A program made the position numbers and the translations under genes. Below, piece by piece: positions 16,436 through 26,248 of a stretch of DNA of 64,000 nucleotides. The notes under the pieces are model-generated. The model saw only the letters and a program-made list of their open reading frames with translations, ran no database searches and had not been told where the DNA came from. Origin of the DNA: Sinomonas sp. R1AF57 (GTDB taxonomy: Bacteria > Actinomycetota > Actinomycetes > Actinomycetales > Micrococcaceae); the NCBI RefSeq assembly GCF_002224485.1, contig NZ_CP022463.1:1708817-1772816 (forward strand), read 5' to 3'. Within the stretch, counting starts at the first letter, position 1, and each line of letters starts with the position of its first letter.

Positions 16436-17239
16436 TCAGAGGCCCGTGAACCTCTTGGAGGAGTAGCTGCGGGGCGAGCGCGCCCCAGGCCGTTGGAGGG
16501 GCACCCAGAGCTTGTAGCGGTCGGCTCGGTAGTAGGAGACCGAGTAGTCCACGACGGACTTCGAGACGTAGGCATGCCGCTGGATCTTCAGCAGCGGCGC
16601 TCCCATGTCGACGTTCAGCAAGCGGGCCGTCGACGGCGAGGCAGCCGTCGCCTCGATGGTGTCCTCGCCCCACTCCATGACGAGTCCGTACTGCTCGCTC
16701 AGCACCTGGTACAGGGACGTGGGCGGCGGACCGTCGACGAAGCCGGGGACACGGCTGGCGACGATGTAGTTCTCGTCGACGCTCATGGGCTCCTTGTCCG
16801 CAAGCAGGAGGCGACGGAACCGCACGACCGGTGTGCCCTCGTCGACCTGCAGCTCACGGGCCAGGTACGCGGACGCACCGATCTGCTCGAAGCTCAGGAC
16901 CCGCGCGTCGGGCACCATCCCGCGGCGCTGCATCTCCTCGCTGTACGAGGTCAGCTTCATCTGCAGGTCGAGCTTCGGGCGGCTGACGAACGTGCCGAGG
17001 CCGACGATCCTGTCGAGCACTCCCTCGGCCACGAGGGCGTCGATGGCCTGCCGCACCGTCATGCGCGCCACGCCGAAGCGCAGGGAGAGGTCTCGTTCCG
17101 AGGGCAGGGCGGCACCCGGAGCCAACCGGGTGCTGATGTGCGATCGGAGGATCTCACGGAGCTGGACATACATCGCCGTCTTGGAGGCGCGGTCCAGCTG
17201 GCCCTCAATGGCCTCTGCGTTGTCCACAGGACTCCTCAT
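16436..17239 (-). CDS. GntR-family regulator with UTRA effector domain (HutC type)
   Basis: Protein of 267 residues: an N-terminal winged helix of the GntR type (about residues 20-90; TAMYVQLREILRSHI, then PSERDLSLRFGVARMTVRQA) and a C-terminal UTRA ligand domain (about 100-245). It should bind a small sugar- or amino-acid-like effector and control transcription. The start is uncertain: ATG at 17239 (used here) or ATG at 17257; neither has a convincing ribosome site. It lies between the two respiratory operons, but nothing shows that it regulates them. Confidence 0.85.
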   Translation of the reverse strand: MRSPVDNAEAIEGQLDRASKTAMYVQLREILRSHISTRLAPGAALPSERDLSLRFGVARMTVRQAIDALVAEGVLDRIVGLGTFVSRPKLDLQMKLTSYSEEMQRRGMVPDARVLSFEQIGASAYLARELQVDEGTPVVRFRRLLLADKEPMSVDENYIVASRVPGFVDGPPPTSLYQVLSEQYGLVMEWGEDTIEATAASPSTARLLNVDMGAPLLKIQRHAYVSKSVVDYSVSYYRADRYKLWVPLQRPGARSPRSYSSKRFTGL

Positions 17240-17331
17240 TTCTGGTTCCGTCTCCATCGTGCCACAGGGCCCGGAATCGGCGGGAACGCCGCCGGTGGTG
17301 AGGTCGCCCGCACAGTGCGCGCACGCAGACA

Positions 17332-17373
17332 AGGCCTGGGGCCGGCCTCCCGAAGGATGCCGGCCCCAGGCCT
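17332..17373 (-). terminator. terminator of the ctaC-ctaD-ctaF operon
   Basis: A 15-bp perfect stem (17332-17346 with 17359-17373) and a 12-base loop, 27 bases after the ctaF stop. The loop and right arm share 17 bases with the rpsT terminator. Confidence 0.75.
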
Positions 17374-17400
17374 CGTCAGAGCGGTGTTGGTGAGCGGTGC

Positions 17401-17802
17401 TCAGTGGGCGTGGTCGCCGCGGCTGTACTCGAAGACCCAGCCGACCAGCGCCACGAGACCGAGCCCGGCGCCGATGAAGAGGATCCACCAGCCGACAGCC
17501 ACGCCGAGGAACGCGATCGCGCACGCGGCACCGAGGACCAGCGGCCACCAGCTCCAGGGGCTGAAGTGCCCCTGCTCGCCGGCACCCTCGTGGATCTCGG
17601 CGTCCTCGCGGTCCTCGGGACGCATGCCGACGCGCTTCGCGGTCACTCCGAGGTAGCTGCCGATCATCCCGGCGAGACCGCCGAGGAGGAGCATGCCGAG
17701 GATGCCGACCCATTCGGTCCAGTTGACCAGCCACCCGTAGATGAGGGCCACCGGGACGAAGAAGAACACACCCGTGCCGAAGAGCCAGGATTCAATTTTC
17801 AC
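17401..17802 (-). CDS. ctaF: cytochrome c oxidase subunit IV, actinobacterial type
   Basis: Membrane protein of 133 residues with four helices and the N-terminal motif [15 protein letters not shown], typical of actinobacterial CtaF; a charged loop (ENAE-like, residues 60-80) links helices two and three. It is the small fourth subunit of the aa3 oxidase in the bc1-aa3 supercomplex. GTG at 17802 overlaps the ctaD stop by four bases. It is the last gene of ctaC-ctaD-ctaF. Confidence 0.9.
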   Translation of the reverse strand: MKIESWLFGTGVFFFVPVALIYGWLVNWTEWVGILGMLLLGGLAGMIGSYLGVTAKRVGMRPEDREDAEIHEGAGEQGHFSPWSWWPLVLGAACAIAFLGVAVGWWILFIGAGLGLVALVGWVFEYSRGDHAH

Positions 17803-19526
17803 TTGGTGCGGTCCTTCCGGTCGGCGGAGGTCACAGCTGCCGCGGCAGTTCCCGCGTGCTGGATCGCACCGGCCATCGAGAGCTCCGGGTGGTGCAGGTC
17901 CAGCGCGGGGCGCTCCGAGCGGATGCGCGGCAGGGACGTGAAGTTGTGGCGCGGCGGCGGGCACGAGGTGGCCCACTCGAGCGAGGCGCCGAAGCCCCAC
18001 GGATCATCCACGGTGACCTTCTTGCCGCTGCGCGCCGTGATGTACACGTTCCAGAAGAACGGGATCAGCGAGGCGCCCAGGACGAACGAGGCGATCGTCG
18101 AGAACTGGTTCATCGCCGTGAAGTTGTCCTCGATCAGGTAGTCGGCGTAGCGACGGGGCATGCCCATGACGCCGAGCCAGTGCTGGATGAGGAACGTGCC
18201 GTGGAACCCGATGAGCAGGAGCCAAAAGTGGATCTTGCCGAGCCGCTCGTTGAGCATCTTGCCCGTCCACTTGGGCCACCAGAAGTAGAACCCTGCGAAC
18301 ATCGCGAACACCACCGTGCCGAACACGACGTAGTGGAAGTGGGCCACCACGAAGTAGGTGTCGGAGACGTGGAAGTCCAGCGGCGGGGAGGCCAGGATGA
18401 TGCCGGTCAGGCCACCGAAGAGGAAGGTGATGAGGAAGCCGAGGCTCCACAGCATCGGGGTCTCGAACGTGATCGAACCGCGCCACATGGTGCCGATCCA
18501 GTTGAAGAACTTCACGCCGGTCGGAACGGCGATCAGCATCGTCATGAATGAGAAGAACGGCAGCAGGACGGCGCCCGTGACGTACATGTGGTGCGCCCAC
18601 ACCGTGACCGAGAGGGCGGCAATCGCAATGGTGGCGAACACGAGGCCCTTGTAGCCGAAGATCGGCTTGCGGCTGAAGACCGGGAAGATCTCGGAGACGA
18701 TGCCGAAGAACGGCAGGGCGATGATGTACACCTCCGGGTGGCCGAAGAACCAGAACAGGTGCTGCCAGAGGACGGCACCGCCGTTCTCAGGATCGAAGAT
18801 GTGCGCGCCGAACCGGCGGTCGGCGCCGAGGCCGAACAGGGCCGCCGCGAGCGGCGGGAACGCCATGAGGACCAGGATGCCGGTGATGAGCGTGTTCCAG
18901 GTGAAGATCGGCATGCGCCACATGGTCATGCCCGGAGCGCGCATGCAGATGATCGTGGTGATGAAGTTGACCGCGCCCATGATCGTGCCGAAGCCCGAAA
19001 GCGCGAGGCCGAAGACCCACAGGTCGCCTCCGACGCCCGGGGTGAACGTCGTGTTCGACAGCGGCGCGTAGGCGAACCAGCCGAACGAGGCGGCGCCCTG
19101 AGGGGTGATGAAGCCGGCGACCGCGATGGTGGAGCCGAAGAGGAAGAACCAGAAGGCCAGGGCGTTCAGACGCGGGAACGCCACGTCGGGGGCACCGATC
19201 TGGAGCGGCATGATGACATTCGCGAAGCCGGCGAAGAGCGGAGTGGCGAACATCAGCAGCATCACCGTGCCGTGCATGGTGAACAGCTGGTTGTACTGCT
19301 CCTTGGTCTGGAGGATCTGCATACCCGGCTCGAAGAGCTCAGCGCGGATGAGCAGGGCCATGACGCCACCGAGGCAGAAGAACACGAACGAGGCGATCAG
19401 GTACATGTACCCGATGGTCTTGTGGTCCGTGGAGGTGATCCAGTTGACGACGATGCGTCCCTTGGACTTCGGCACCACCGGCGCGCTCAGGGCGCCGGCT
19501 GAAGGCGACTGTGTATAGGTAGCCAT
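17799..19526 (-). CDS. ctaD: cytochrome c oxidase (aa3) catalytic subunit I
   Basis: Membrane protein of 575 residues with 12 helices that holds haem a and the haem a3-CuB centre and reduces oxygen while pumping protons. Visible landmarks are [18 protein letters not shown] (CuB His and the cross-linked Tyr region), [10 protein letters not shown] (CuB His pair) and [15 protein letters not shown] (haem ligands). Length is normal for actinobacteria. The ATG at 19526 follows ctaC by six bases; the stop overlaps ctaF. Confidence 0.96.
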   Translation of the reverse strand: MATYTQSPSAGALSAPVVPKSKGRIVVNWITSTDHKTIGYMYLIASFVFFCLGGVMALLIRAELFEPGMQILQTKEQYNQLFTMHGTVMLLMFATPLFAGFANVIMPLQIGAPDVAFPRLNALAFWFFLFGSTIAVAGFITPQGAASFGWFAYAPLSNTTFTPGVGGDLWVFGLALSGFGTIMGAVNFITTIICMRAPGMTMWRMPIFTWNTLITGILVLMAFPPLAAALFGLGADRRFGAHIFDPENGGAVLWQHLFWFFGHPEVYIIALPFFGIVSEIFPVFSRKPIFGYKGLVFATIAIAALSVTVWAHHMYVTGAVLLPFFSFMTMLIAVPTGVKFFNWIGTMWRGSITFETPMLWSLGFLITFLFGGLTGIILASPPLDFHVSDTYFVVAHFHYVVFGTVVFAMFAGFYFWWPKWTGKMLNERLGKIHFWLLLIGFHGTFLIQHWLGVMGMPRRYADYLIEDNFTAMNQFSTIASFVLGASLIPFFWNVYITARSGKKVTVDDPWGFGASLEWATSCPPPRHNFTSLPRIRSERPALDLHHPELSMAGAIQHAGTAAAAVTSADRKDRTK

Positions 19527-19532
19527 GGTCCC

Positions 19533-20390
19533 TTACTTCTCGTTCAGGTTCGGGTTGCGGTCGTACTTCTCATCCAGCAGGCCCTTGTCGAGGCCGGCCA
19601 GGTGTGACTGGAACTCCGCCTCGGAGACGACCTTCACGCGGAACAGCATCTCCGAATGATACTCACCGCAGAGCTCGGCACACTTGCCGTCGTAGGTGCC
19701 CTCCTTCTGCGGGGTGAAGTACATGGTGTTGGGCTTGCCGGGGATCATGTCGCGCTTCTGCAGGAACGCGGGCACCCAGAAGGAATGGATGACATCGCGC
19801 GAGGTGAGCTCGACGGTGACCGACTTGTTGACCGGCAGGTACAGCGTCGGCAGGCTGTCGAGGTTGTACGGCTGGCCGGTGAGGTGGGCCTGGACGCCGC
19901 CCTCGTGGACGTCCTCCTTGATGACGCCGCCCTGCTTGTAGTTGAAGTCCCAGGACCACTGCTTGCCGACCACATTGACGGTCACGTCGGGGTTCTGCTG
20001 CGGGGTGTCGACTGCGCGCTGGTCACGGTCGGTGAAGTAGAAGAACGTCACGATGAGGAACAGCGGGATCGCCGTGTAGAAGATCTCGAGCGGCAGGTTG
20101 TAGCTGATCTGGCGGGGGAAGCCGGTCGCGCCCTTGCGGCGGCGGTAGGCGACGACGCACCAGAGCATGAGGCCCCACGTGATGAGGCCGATCACCATGG
20201 CCGCGATCCACGAGTTCACCCAGAGGTCGGTCAGGATCCCCGTGTTGCTCGTGGTATCCCGCTCAGTGGGTAGCCAGCCACGCTGGACCTCGGATGAACA
20301 TCCAGACAGTGCGAGCGCACCGGTCACGGCGACCGCCGAGACCGTGATGATGCGAGTGCGCTGGCTGCTGGTTCGGTTCTGCGACCTCAC
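19533..20390 (-). CDS. ctaC: cytochrome c oxidase (aa3) subunit II
   Basis: Protein of 285 residues with a lipoprotein signal (lipobox LSGC, Cys31), two membrane helices, and an external cupredoxin domain carrying the binuclear CuA site (CAELCGEYHSEML). It accepts electrons from QcrC. The GTG at 20390 has a purine-rich ribosome site (gaggaaggg). It is the first gene of the ctaC-ctaD-ctaF operon. The 213 bases upstream hold its promoter region and the erpA hairpin. Confidence 0.95.
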   Translation of the reverse strand: MRSQNRTSSQRTRIITVSAVAVTGALALSGCSSEVQRGWLPTERDTTSNTGILTDLWVNSWIAAMVIGLITWGLMLWCVVAYRRRKGATGFPRQISYNLPLEIFYTAIPLFLIVTFFYFTDRDQRAVDTPQQNPDVTVNVVGKQWSWDFNYKQGGVIKEDVHEGGVQAHLTGQPYNLDSLPTLYLPVNKSVTVELTSRDVIHSFWVPAFLQKRDMIPGKPNTMYFTPQKEGTYDGKCAELCGEYHSEMLFRVKVVSEAEFQSHLAGLDKGLLDEKYDRNPNLNEK

Positions 20391-20535
20391 AGACGGCCCT
20401 TCCTCTTGGTGCTTCTCTCCGGTGACGGCGCGGCAGGCGAGCCAGCGCGCGCGAGACCGGGTGACATAGTTTTACTACTCGGTGTAGAGCTTACAACCAT
20501 CCCCGGCGAATATCCCACATGTCCGGGACACGCGT

Positions 20536-20580
20536 CGGCCGTGCGCCCCGGAGGCCCTGAGGTCCCGGTGCGCACGGCCG
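20536..20580 (-). terminator. hairpin after erpA
   Basis: An 11-bp stem (20536-20546 with 20570-20580) with a large GC-rich loop lies just after the erpA stop. No T-run follows, so confidence is modest. Confidence 0.4.
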
Positions 20581-20603
20581 AATGCATCGTGCGGAGTGCG
20601 GCG

Positions 20604-20969
20604 TCAGTGGAAGGAATCACCGCATGCGCACGAGCCCTGCGCATTGGGGTTGTCGATGGTGAAGCCCTGCTTCGAGATCGTGTCCTCGAAGTCGATGGTG
20701 GCGCCCGCGAGGTACGGCACGCTCATCTTGTCCACGACGACCTCGACGCCGTCGAAGTCTCGGACGGCATCGCCGTCGAGGAGGCGCTCGTCGAAGTAGA
20801 GCTGGTAGATGAGGCCCGAGCACCCGCCGGGCTGGACGGAGACGCGCAGTCGGAGGTCGGTGCGGCCTTCCTGCTCCAGGAGGCTGCGGACCTTGCCTGC
20901 GGCCACCTCGGTCAGGGTCACCTCGTGCGAGGCGAGGGCCTCGGAGGTCTCGTTGGTTGCAGTGCTCAT
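20604..20969 (-). CDS. erpA: A-type iron-sulfur cluster carrier/insertion protein
   Basis: Protein of 121 residues of the HesB/IscA/ErpA family that carries 2Fe-2S or 4Fe-4S clusters to apo-enzymes. The three cluster cysteines are visible: Cys50 in PGGCSG and Cys114/Cys116 in SCACG near the C-terminus. The ATG follows a gagaagg ribosome site. The gene lies next to the ctaC operon, as in many actinobacteria. ErpA rather than IscA is chosen because actinobacteria usually have only this A-type carrier. Confidence 0.88.
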   Translation of the reverse strand: MSTATNETSEALASHEVTLTEVAAGKVRSLLEQEGRTDLRLRVSVQPGGCSGLIYQLYFDERLLDGDAVRDFDGVEVVVDKMSVPYLAGATIDFEDTISKQGFTIDNPNAQGSCACGDSFH

Positions 20970-21032
20970 TCCCTACCTTCTCTCGGTGCCACGGTGGCGG
21001 CGGGGCCGCCGGCGTCACGGGGCCTTCCATCC

Positions 21033-21063
21033 ATGCTACGACTCCCCTCTCGCCGATCGCCAA
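21033..21063 (-). promoter_or_regulatory. possible erpA promoter
   Basis: On the minus strand TTGGCG (21063-21058) and TAGCAT (21038-21033) are separated by 19 bases, somewhat wider than ideal. Confidence 0.3.
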
Positions 21064-21078
21064 CCCTCTGGGCGCAGA

Positions 21079-22485
21079 TCACACGGCGCGTCCGAGCCCT
21101 GCCAGGAGCAGCGCCTCAGCGGCGATGCACTTCTCGAAATCGCCCAGATGGAGGGACTCGTTGGCGCTGTGCGCGCGGGAATCCGGATCCTCGACGCCGG
21201 TGATGAGGACATCCGCCTCCGGGAAGACCTCCTTCAGGTCGGCGATGAAGGGGATGGATCCGCCCATGCCGGTGCGGACCGCGGGCACCCCCCACGCCGC
21301 GGCAAGCGCCCACAGCACGGTGCGCGCCGCTGCCGAGTCCGTGTCGGCGAGGTAGGCGCTCCCCTGCTCGCCCGGAGTGAATGTCACGCGCGCTCCAAAA
21401 GGCGCGTGGTGCTCGACGTGCCGCCGCAGGGCGTCCATCGCCGCCGCGGGGTCCTGGCCGGGCGCGAGGCGGAGGCTGAACTTCGCCCGGGCACGCGGCT
21501 GGATCGTGTTGGAGGCGACGGCGACGCTCGGGACGTCGATTCCGATGATGGACAGTGCGGGTCGGGCCCACAGGCGCGCCGCGACGCTCCCACTGCCGGC
21601 GAGACGGACGCCGTCCAGCACGCCGGCATCGCGGCGGTACTGGTCCTCGGGATAGTCGACATCCGGATCGTCCCCGGCGGCGAGGCCCGCCACCGCGACG
21701 TTCCCCTCCTCGTCGTGGAGGGTCGCGATGAGCCTGGCCAGGAGCGTGGGCGCGTCGAGGACGGGGCCGCCGAACACACCCGAGTGCACCGCGTGCTCGA
21801 GGACCGAGACCTCGAAGGTGCCGTCGACGAGTCCTCGGAGGCTCGTGGTGAGTGCCGGCTGCCCGACGGACCAGTTGCTCGAGTCCGCGACGACGATGAC
21901 ATCAGCGGCAAGCCGGTCGCGGTAGGTGTCCAGGAACGACCGGAAGCTCGGCGAGCCGGCCTCCTCCTCCCCCTCGATGAAGAGCGTGACCCCGACACCG
22001 CTGCGCTCGCCGAGGACCTCCTGGACCGCCCGGCATGCGCCGAGGTGCACGAGCAGGCCGGCCTTGTCGTCCGCGGCGCCCCGTCCGTAGAGCCTGTCGC
22101 CGCGCTCGGTGGCAATGAACGGCTCGGAGTCCCACAGTTCGAGGTCACCCGGGGGCTGGACATCGTGGTGGGCGTAGAGCAGGACGGTCGGCTGGCCTGG
22201 GTGCGCTGGGCGGCTGGCCACCACGGCCGGACCGCCCAGCGTTCCGTCCGCCAAGGGCGCACGGAGGATCTCGGCGTCCTCGAACCCGGCCGCGCGCACG
22301 AGGCGGAGCACCTCCTGGGCGCTGCGTTCCAGCTCTGCCGAAGGGAAAGCCGGCCATGCGATGCCGGGAACCGCGACAAGCGCGGACAGCTCGGCGACGG
22401 TTTCGCCGAAACGACGGGCGACGGCGTCGCGCAGCGCCGCGACTTCGTCTTCGGACAGGGGCGGCTCGATCGCATCTGAAGGCAT
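21079..22485 (-). CDS. M20-family dipeptidase/peptidase
   Basis: Cytosolic metallopeptidase of 468 residues, M20 family (ArgE/DapE/CPG2 type, carnosinase-like branch). Metal and catalytic residues are visible in YAHHDVQPPGDLELWDSEPF (His and its partner Asp), GRGAADDKAG (bridging Asp), FIEGEEEAGSPS (general base Glu pair) and the late SANESLHL with its preceding His. A dimerisation domain is inserted in the middle. ATG at 22485 is chosen because TACTGT stands six bases upstream, a leaderless arrangement. It is divergent from the DUF3043 gene. Confidence 0.9.
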   Translation of the reverse strand: MPSDAIEPPLSEDEVAALRDAVARRFGETVAELSALVAVPGIAWPAFPSAELERSAQEVLRLVRAAGFEDAEILRAPLADGTLGGPAVVASRPAHPGQPTVLLYAHHDVQPPGDLELWDSEPFIATERGDRLYGRGAADDKAGLLVHLGACRAVQEVLGERSGVGVTLFIEGEEEAGSPSFRSFLDTYRDRLAADVIVVADSSNWSVGQPALTTSLRGLVDGTFEVSVLEHAVHSGVFGGPVLDAPTLLARLIATLHDEEGNVAVAGLAAGDDPDVDYPEDQYRRDAGVLDGVRLAGSGSVAARLWARPALSIIGIDVPSVAVASNTIQPRARAKFSLRLAPGQDPAAAMDALRRHVEHHAPFGARVTFTPGEQGSAYLADTDSAAARTVLWALAAAWGVPAVRTGMGGSIPFIADLKEVFPEADVLITGVEDPDSRAHSANESLHLGDFEKCIAAEALLLAGLGRAV

Positions 22486-22497
22486 GGCTTGACAGTA
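22486..22497 (-). promoter_or_regulatory. -10 element of the leaderless M20 peptidase mRNA
   Basis: On the minus strand TACTGT (22497-22492), six bases, then ATG at 22485. Confidence 0.5.
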
Positions 22498-22536
22498 CAA
22501 GGGGCGCCGTCCCCCATCAACGCTCCGCCCGGCCGG

Positions 22537-22548
22537 TATTCTAGGGAG
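22537..22548 (+). promoter_or_regulatory. -10 element of the leaderless DUF3043 mRNA
   Basis: TATTCT at 22537-22542, six bases, then GTG at 22549. A GGGAGG sits immediately against the GTG, too close to serve as a ribosome site for it. Confidence 0.45.
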
Positions 22549-23136
22549 GTGTTTGGACGCAAGAACGAGCCCGCCGCCGAGAGCCCCGGGCAGCCCGAAG
22601 AGGACCCCGCCCAGCCCCTGACGGGCAAAGGCACGCCGACCCCCCGTCGCAAAGACCAGGAGGCGGCCCGCAGGCGCCCCCTCGTCCCGACTGACAGGAA
22701 GGCCTCGAAAGCCGCCGAACGGCAGGCCGCCGCGGACGAGCGCGTCCGCGTGCGGCGCGCCCTCGAGACCGGGGACGAGCGCCACATGCCCTGGCGCGAC
22801 CGCGGCCCGCAGAAGCGCTTCGCCCGCGACACGGTCGACGCAAGGTTCAACCTCGGCGAGTACCTCATGTTCGCCGCGCTCGCCTTCGTCGTCGCGTCCT
22901 TCATCATTCCCCAGGACAGCCAGATGCAGATCTACATCCTGAGCTCGTTCTGGGTCGTGTTCCTCCTCGTCTTCGCGGACACGTTCTGGCTGTCGCGCCA
23001 GCTCAAGAAGCGGCTCACCGCCAAGTTCGGCGCGGTCGAGCGCGGGACGGTCTGGTACGGGAGCATGCGGGCGCTCCAATTCCGTCCGCTCCGGCTGCCC
23101 AAGCCGCAGGTGAAGCGCGGGCAGTACCCCTCCTAG
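22549..23136 (+). CDS. DUF3043 membrane protein
   Basis: Protein of 195 residues: a long charged, Lys/Arg/Glu-rich N-terminal half (starting VFGRKNE), then two membrane helices (about residues 103-120 and 125-145), then a basic C-terminus. This is the layout of the actinobacterial DUF3043 family. Function is unknown. GTG at 22549 is set by the -10 hexamer six bases before it and by the family start VFGRK. It faces pyrD across a bidirectional terminator. Confidence 0.82.
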   Translation: MFGRKNEPAAESPGQPEEDPAQPLTGKGTPTPRRKDQEAARRRPLVPTDRKASKAAERQAAADERVRVRRALETGDERHMPWRDRGPQKRFARDTVDARFNLGEYLMFAALAFVVASFIIPQDSQMQIYILSSFWVVFLLVFADTFWLSRQLKKRLTAKFGAVERGTVWYGSMRALQFRPLRLPKPQVKRGQYPS

Positions 23137-23159
23137 GCATCGCCCAACGCTGAGCGCAC

Positions 23160-23193
23160 GACGGCGCGGCACCCACCCGGGTGCCGCGCCGTC
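23160..23193. terminator. bidirectional terminator between DUF3043 gene and pyrD
   Basis: A perfect 15-bp stem (23160-23174 with 23179-23193) around a four-base loop, located between two convergent genes. Confidence 0.8.
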
Positions 23194-23210
23194 GTCGTGC
23201 GTGGGGTGCC

Positions 23211-24293
23211 TCAGGCGCGGACCGCCGGGGCGCTGCGCCGGGCGAGGCCGCGGTTGACCTGTGCGGCCCAGAACGGGCCCTCGTAGAGGAACGCCGTGTA
23301 GCCCTGCACGAGGGTGGCCCCCGCGTCGAGGCGCTCGCGGACGTCGTCTGCGGTCTCGACCCCGCCGACCGCGACGAGTGCGAGCCGGTCCCCCACCGCG
23401 GCCTTGAGGCGCCTGAGCACCTCGAGCGAGCGTGCCTTGAGCGGCGCCCCCGAGAGGCCGCCCGCCCCGGCGGCCTCGACCGTCTCGGCAGGGCTGGCCA
23501 GGTTCTCACGCCCGATGGTCGTGTTGGTGGCGATGATCCCCTCGAGGCCCAGGTCCAGGGCGAGGCGCGCGACGTCGTCGACATCCTCATCGGAGAGGTC
23601 TGGGGCGATCTTGACCAGGAGGGGCACGCGCCGACCGGCGGCCCACTCGGATTCCTCGCGCACTGCCGCCAGCAGCGGGCGCAGGGACTCGGCGCTCTGC
23701 AGGAGCCGCAGGCCCGGGGTGTTGGGCGAGCTGACGTTCACCACCAGATAGTCCGCGAGGGGGGCGAGCTCGCGCGCGCTCGCGCGGTAGTCGTCCACCG
23801 CGTGCTCGAGCTCGACCGCCTTCGTCTTGCCGATGTTGACCCCGATCACCGGCCTCCGCGCGCCGTAGCGGGCCTCGAGCGCGGCGCGCGCGGCCGCGAT
23901 CCGGGGCGCGACGGCAGCGGCGCCGTCGTTGTTGAACCCCATGCGGTTGATGACAGCGCGGTCCTCGATGAGGCGGAACAGGCGGGGCTTGGGGTTTCCC
24001 GGCTGCGCCTGGCCGGTGATCGTCCCCACCTCGATGTGGCCGAAGCCCAGCTCTGCGAGGGCCGCGATCCCCCGGCCCTCCTTGTCGAAGCCAGCCGCGA
24101 GGCCGAACGGCGACGGGAAGGAGACGCCGAAGGCCTCCGTGGCGAGCGAGGGCGCCGGCGCGGTGAACCGCTCGAGCACGCGGCCCAGGCCGCACGCGTG
24201 CACGGCACGGATCGCGCCGAAGCCGATCCGGTGCGCGCGCTCGGCGTCCATCCAGGAGAAGGCAGCACGGAAGAAGAGGGGGTAGAAGCGCAT
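23211..24293 (-). CDS. pyrD: quinone-dependent dihydroorotate dehydrogenase (class 2)
   Basis: Protein of 360 residues that oxidises dihydroorotate to orotate in pyrimidine synthesis and passes electrons to menaquinone through FMN. The N-terminal [21 protein letters not shown] is the membrane-associating extension of class 2 enzymes. FMN and substrate motifs include [37 protein letters not shown] (catalytic Ser) and ATNTTI. The ATG at 24293 matches the family start; a weak -10-like GAGACT lies six bases upstream. Confidence 0.94.
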   Translation of the reverse strand: MRFYPLFFRAAFSWMDAERAHRIGFGAIRAVHACGLGRVLERFTAPAPSLATEAFGVSFPSPFGLAAGFDKEGRGIAALAELGFGHIEVGTITGQAQPGNPKPRLFRLIEDRAVINRMGFNNDGAAAVAPRIAAARAALEARYGARRPVIGVNIGKTKAVELEHAVDDYRASARELAPLADYLVVNVSSPNTPGLRLLQSAESLRPLLAAVREESEWAAGRRVPLLVKIAPDLSDEDVDDVARLALDLGLEGIIATNTTIGRENLASPAETVEAAGAGGLSGAPLKARSLEVLRRLKAAVGDRLALVAVGGVETADDVRERLDAGATLVQGYTAFLYEGPFWAAQVNRGLARRSAPAVRA

Positions 24294-24357
24294 GGATCTA
24301 GTCTCCCACGGCGGGACCGGCCTACCCTCGGATCGAGGAGCCGCCGGAAGGAACACG

Positions 24358-25362
24358 ATGCTCGACTGGACTGACGACTTCCTCGGCCCCGGCGTCGAGG
24401 CGGCGCCGCTCGGGCGGGGGCATCACGGCGACTCGGGCACCCTGATCCGGTTCGCCCCCCGCCGCCCGGCAGCCGGGAGCGCGCCCGACGCGAACGGCGT
24501 CGGCACCCACCCGCCCGGCGCGCTCCTGTACGTGCACGGCTGGAGCGACTACTTCTTCAACCAGGAGCTCATGCACTTCGCCACGGCCCGGGGCTATCGC
24601 TTCTACGCCCTCGACCTCCCCGAGCACGGGCGGAGCCTCACGGCGGGCGAGATGCCAGGCTTCGTGGGGTCGGCCGAACACTACCTCGAGAGCGTCGGCG
24701 CAGCAGTCGAGGCGGTGCGCCAGGACAGCGGCGCGCCCCCCGTGCTCATGGGGCACTCGACCGGTGGGCTTGCCGCGGCGCTCTACGCCCAGCGCCACGA
24801 GCAGCGGCTCGCCGGCGTCGTGCTCAGCAGCCCGTGGCTCGTGGCGCATGGCGGCGCTGCCACCGGCCGCCTCCTCGAGGCGGCGCTGCGCCCGGCCGCC
24901 ATGAGGTGGCCGCGCGGGCGGCTGCCGCTGCCGGCACGGGGCTACTTCTGGCGGGCTGTGGCGAAGGAGGCGGGCGGCGAATGGGAGCTGCGGGAGGACC
25001 TCCGCCCCCGCAACGCCTTCCCGGTGCGGCTCGGGTGGCTCCACGGCGTGCTCGAGGGCCAGCGGATGCTGCGCACGGGGCCGCGCCTCCGCCTGCCCGT
25101 GCTCCTGCTCGCCTCAACCACCTCGGACACCGGGCTCGTCTGGCGCGAGCACATGCGGGAACGGGACGCAGTGCTGTCCATCGCGCCCATGCGGCGCGCC
25201 GCCGCGGGGCTCTGCGACGATCTCGACGAAGCGCTGGTCGAGGGCGGCCTCCACGATGTCCTGCTCTCCAGCGGTGCCGTGCGGGCGGAAGCGTACGCTC
25301 GGCTCGGGCGCTGGCTCGACGGGCTCCGGGCCCCGGCGGGAGCGACGCCGCCGCAGTCCTAG
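24358..25362 (+). CDS. alpha/beta hydrolase (monoacylglycerol lipase-like)
   Basis: Cytosolic hydrolase of 334 residues, serine-hydrolase type: oxyanion loop YVHGWSDY, nucleophile Ser134 in GHSTGG, and a late His in [10 protein letters not shown]. The [11 protein letters not shown] segment and EHGRS resemble monoacylglycerol lipase/lysophospholipase (Hydrolase_4) proteins. The substrate is unknown. The ATG has a ribosome site (ggaagga), and TACCCT at 24323-24328 could be its -10. Its stop codon overlaps that of uppS in the shared CTAG. Confidence 0.85.
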   Translation: MLDWTDDFLGPGVEAAPLGRGHHGDSGTLIRFAPRRPAAGSAPDANGVGTHPPGALLYVHGWSDYFFNQELMHFATARGYRFYALDLPEHGRSLTAGEMPGFVGSAEHYLESVGAAVEAVRQDSGAPPVLMGHSTGGLAAALYAQRHEQRLAGVVLSSPWLVAHGGAATGRLLEAALRPAAMRWPRGRLPLPARGYFWRAVAKEAGGEWELREDLRPRNAFPVRLGWLHGVLEGQRMLRTGPRLRLPVLLLASTTSDTGLVWREHMRERDAVLSIAPMRRAAAGLCDDLDEALVEGGLHDVLLSSGAVRAEAYARLGRWLDGLRAPAGATPPQS

Positions 25363-26177
25363 CCGACGGGTGCGCGGTCGACGGCGCCGCCGTAGCGCCG
25401 GTCGCGGCGGGCGTAGATCTCCACGGCCTCCCACAGGGTGCGGCGGTCCACGTCCGGCCAGAGAGTGTCGAGGAACACCATCTCGGCGTAGGCGGACTGC
25501 CACAGGAGGAAGTTGCTCAGCCGCTGCTCGCCGGAGCTGCGGAGGAAGAGGTCCACGTCCGGGAGGTCCGGCTCGTCGAGGTAGCGCTGGACGGTCTTCT
25601 CGGTCACCGAGCGGGCGCTGAGACGTCCGGCCTCGACCTCGCGCGCAATGGCCGCCACGGCGTCGGCGATCTCGGCCCGGCCACCGTAGTTCACGCACAT
25701 CGTCAGGTGGCACACGGAGTTCCCACGCGTGTACGCCTCGGCCTCCTCGAGCTCCTTGATCACCGAGCCCCAGAGCTTCGGCCGCCGCCCGGCCCAGCGG
25801 ATGCGGACACCCCATGAGTCCAGCGTGTTCCGCTGGCGCCGGAGCACGTCCTTGTTGAAGCCCATGAGGAAGCGCACCTCCTCCGGGGAGCGCTTCCAGT
25901 TCTCGGTGGAGAACGCGTACACGGACACGTACTCGATGCCGAGCTCGATGGCGCCGGCCATGACGTCAAGGAGCGCGGGCTCCCCCGCCTTGTGCCCTTC
26001 GATGCGCGGCAGGCCGCGCTGGTTGGCCCAGCGGCCATTGCCGTCCATGACAATCGCGACATGCCGTGGGACGAACTCGCGCGGGATGTCCGGCGCCTTC
26101 GCACCGCTCGGGTGCGGGTAGGGCGCGACCGGAGCGGTGCGTTCCGAGCGTGCTCGGCGGGGGACGGCGGGGCTCAA
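25359..26177 (-). CDS. uppS: cis-prenyltransferase (polyprenyl diphosphate synthase)
   Basis: Protein of 272 residues that builds the long-chain polyprenyl diphosphate used as lipid carrier for cell-wall synthesis. Family motifs: [12 protein letters not shown] (catalytic Asp45), the helix with [40 protein letters not shown], and the end LWPDV. TTG at 26177 is chosen because a GAAGGTGA ribosome site lies about seven bases upstream and no ATG or GTG is nearby. The region before residue 35 is a loose extension. It is 71 bases after recO, an order shared with mycobacteria. Confidence 0.93.
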   Translation of the reverse strand: MSPAVPRRARSERTAPVAPYPHPSGAKAPDIPREFVPRHVAIVMDGNGRWANQRGLPRIEGHKAGEPALLDVMAGAIELGIEYVSVYAFSTENWKRSPEEVRFLMGFNKDVLRRQRNTLDSWGVRIRWAGRRPKLWGSVIKELEEAEAYTRGNSVCHLTMCVNYGGRAEIADAVAAIAREVEAGRLSARSVTEKTVQRYLDEPDLPDVDLFLRSSGEQRLSNFLLWQSAYAEMVFLDTLWPDVDRRTLWEAVEIYARRDRRYGGAVDRAPVG

Positions 26178-26248
26178 GGGATGGTCACCTTCGGGCTCGG
26201 GGGCGGGTGGGTTGCAACGGGTTCGCGCTCGACGGCGGCGCCTCGCCG

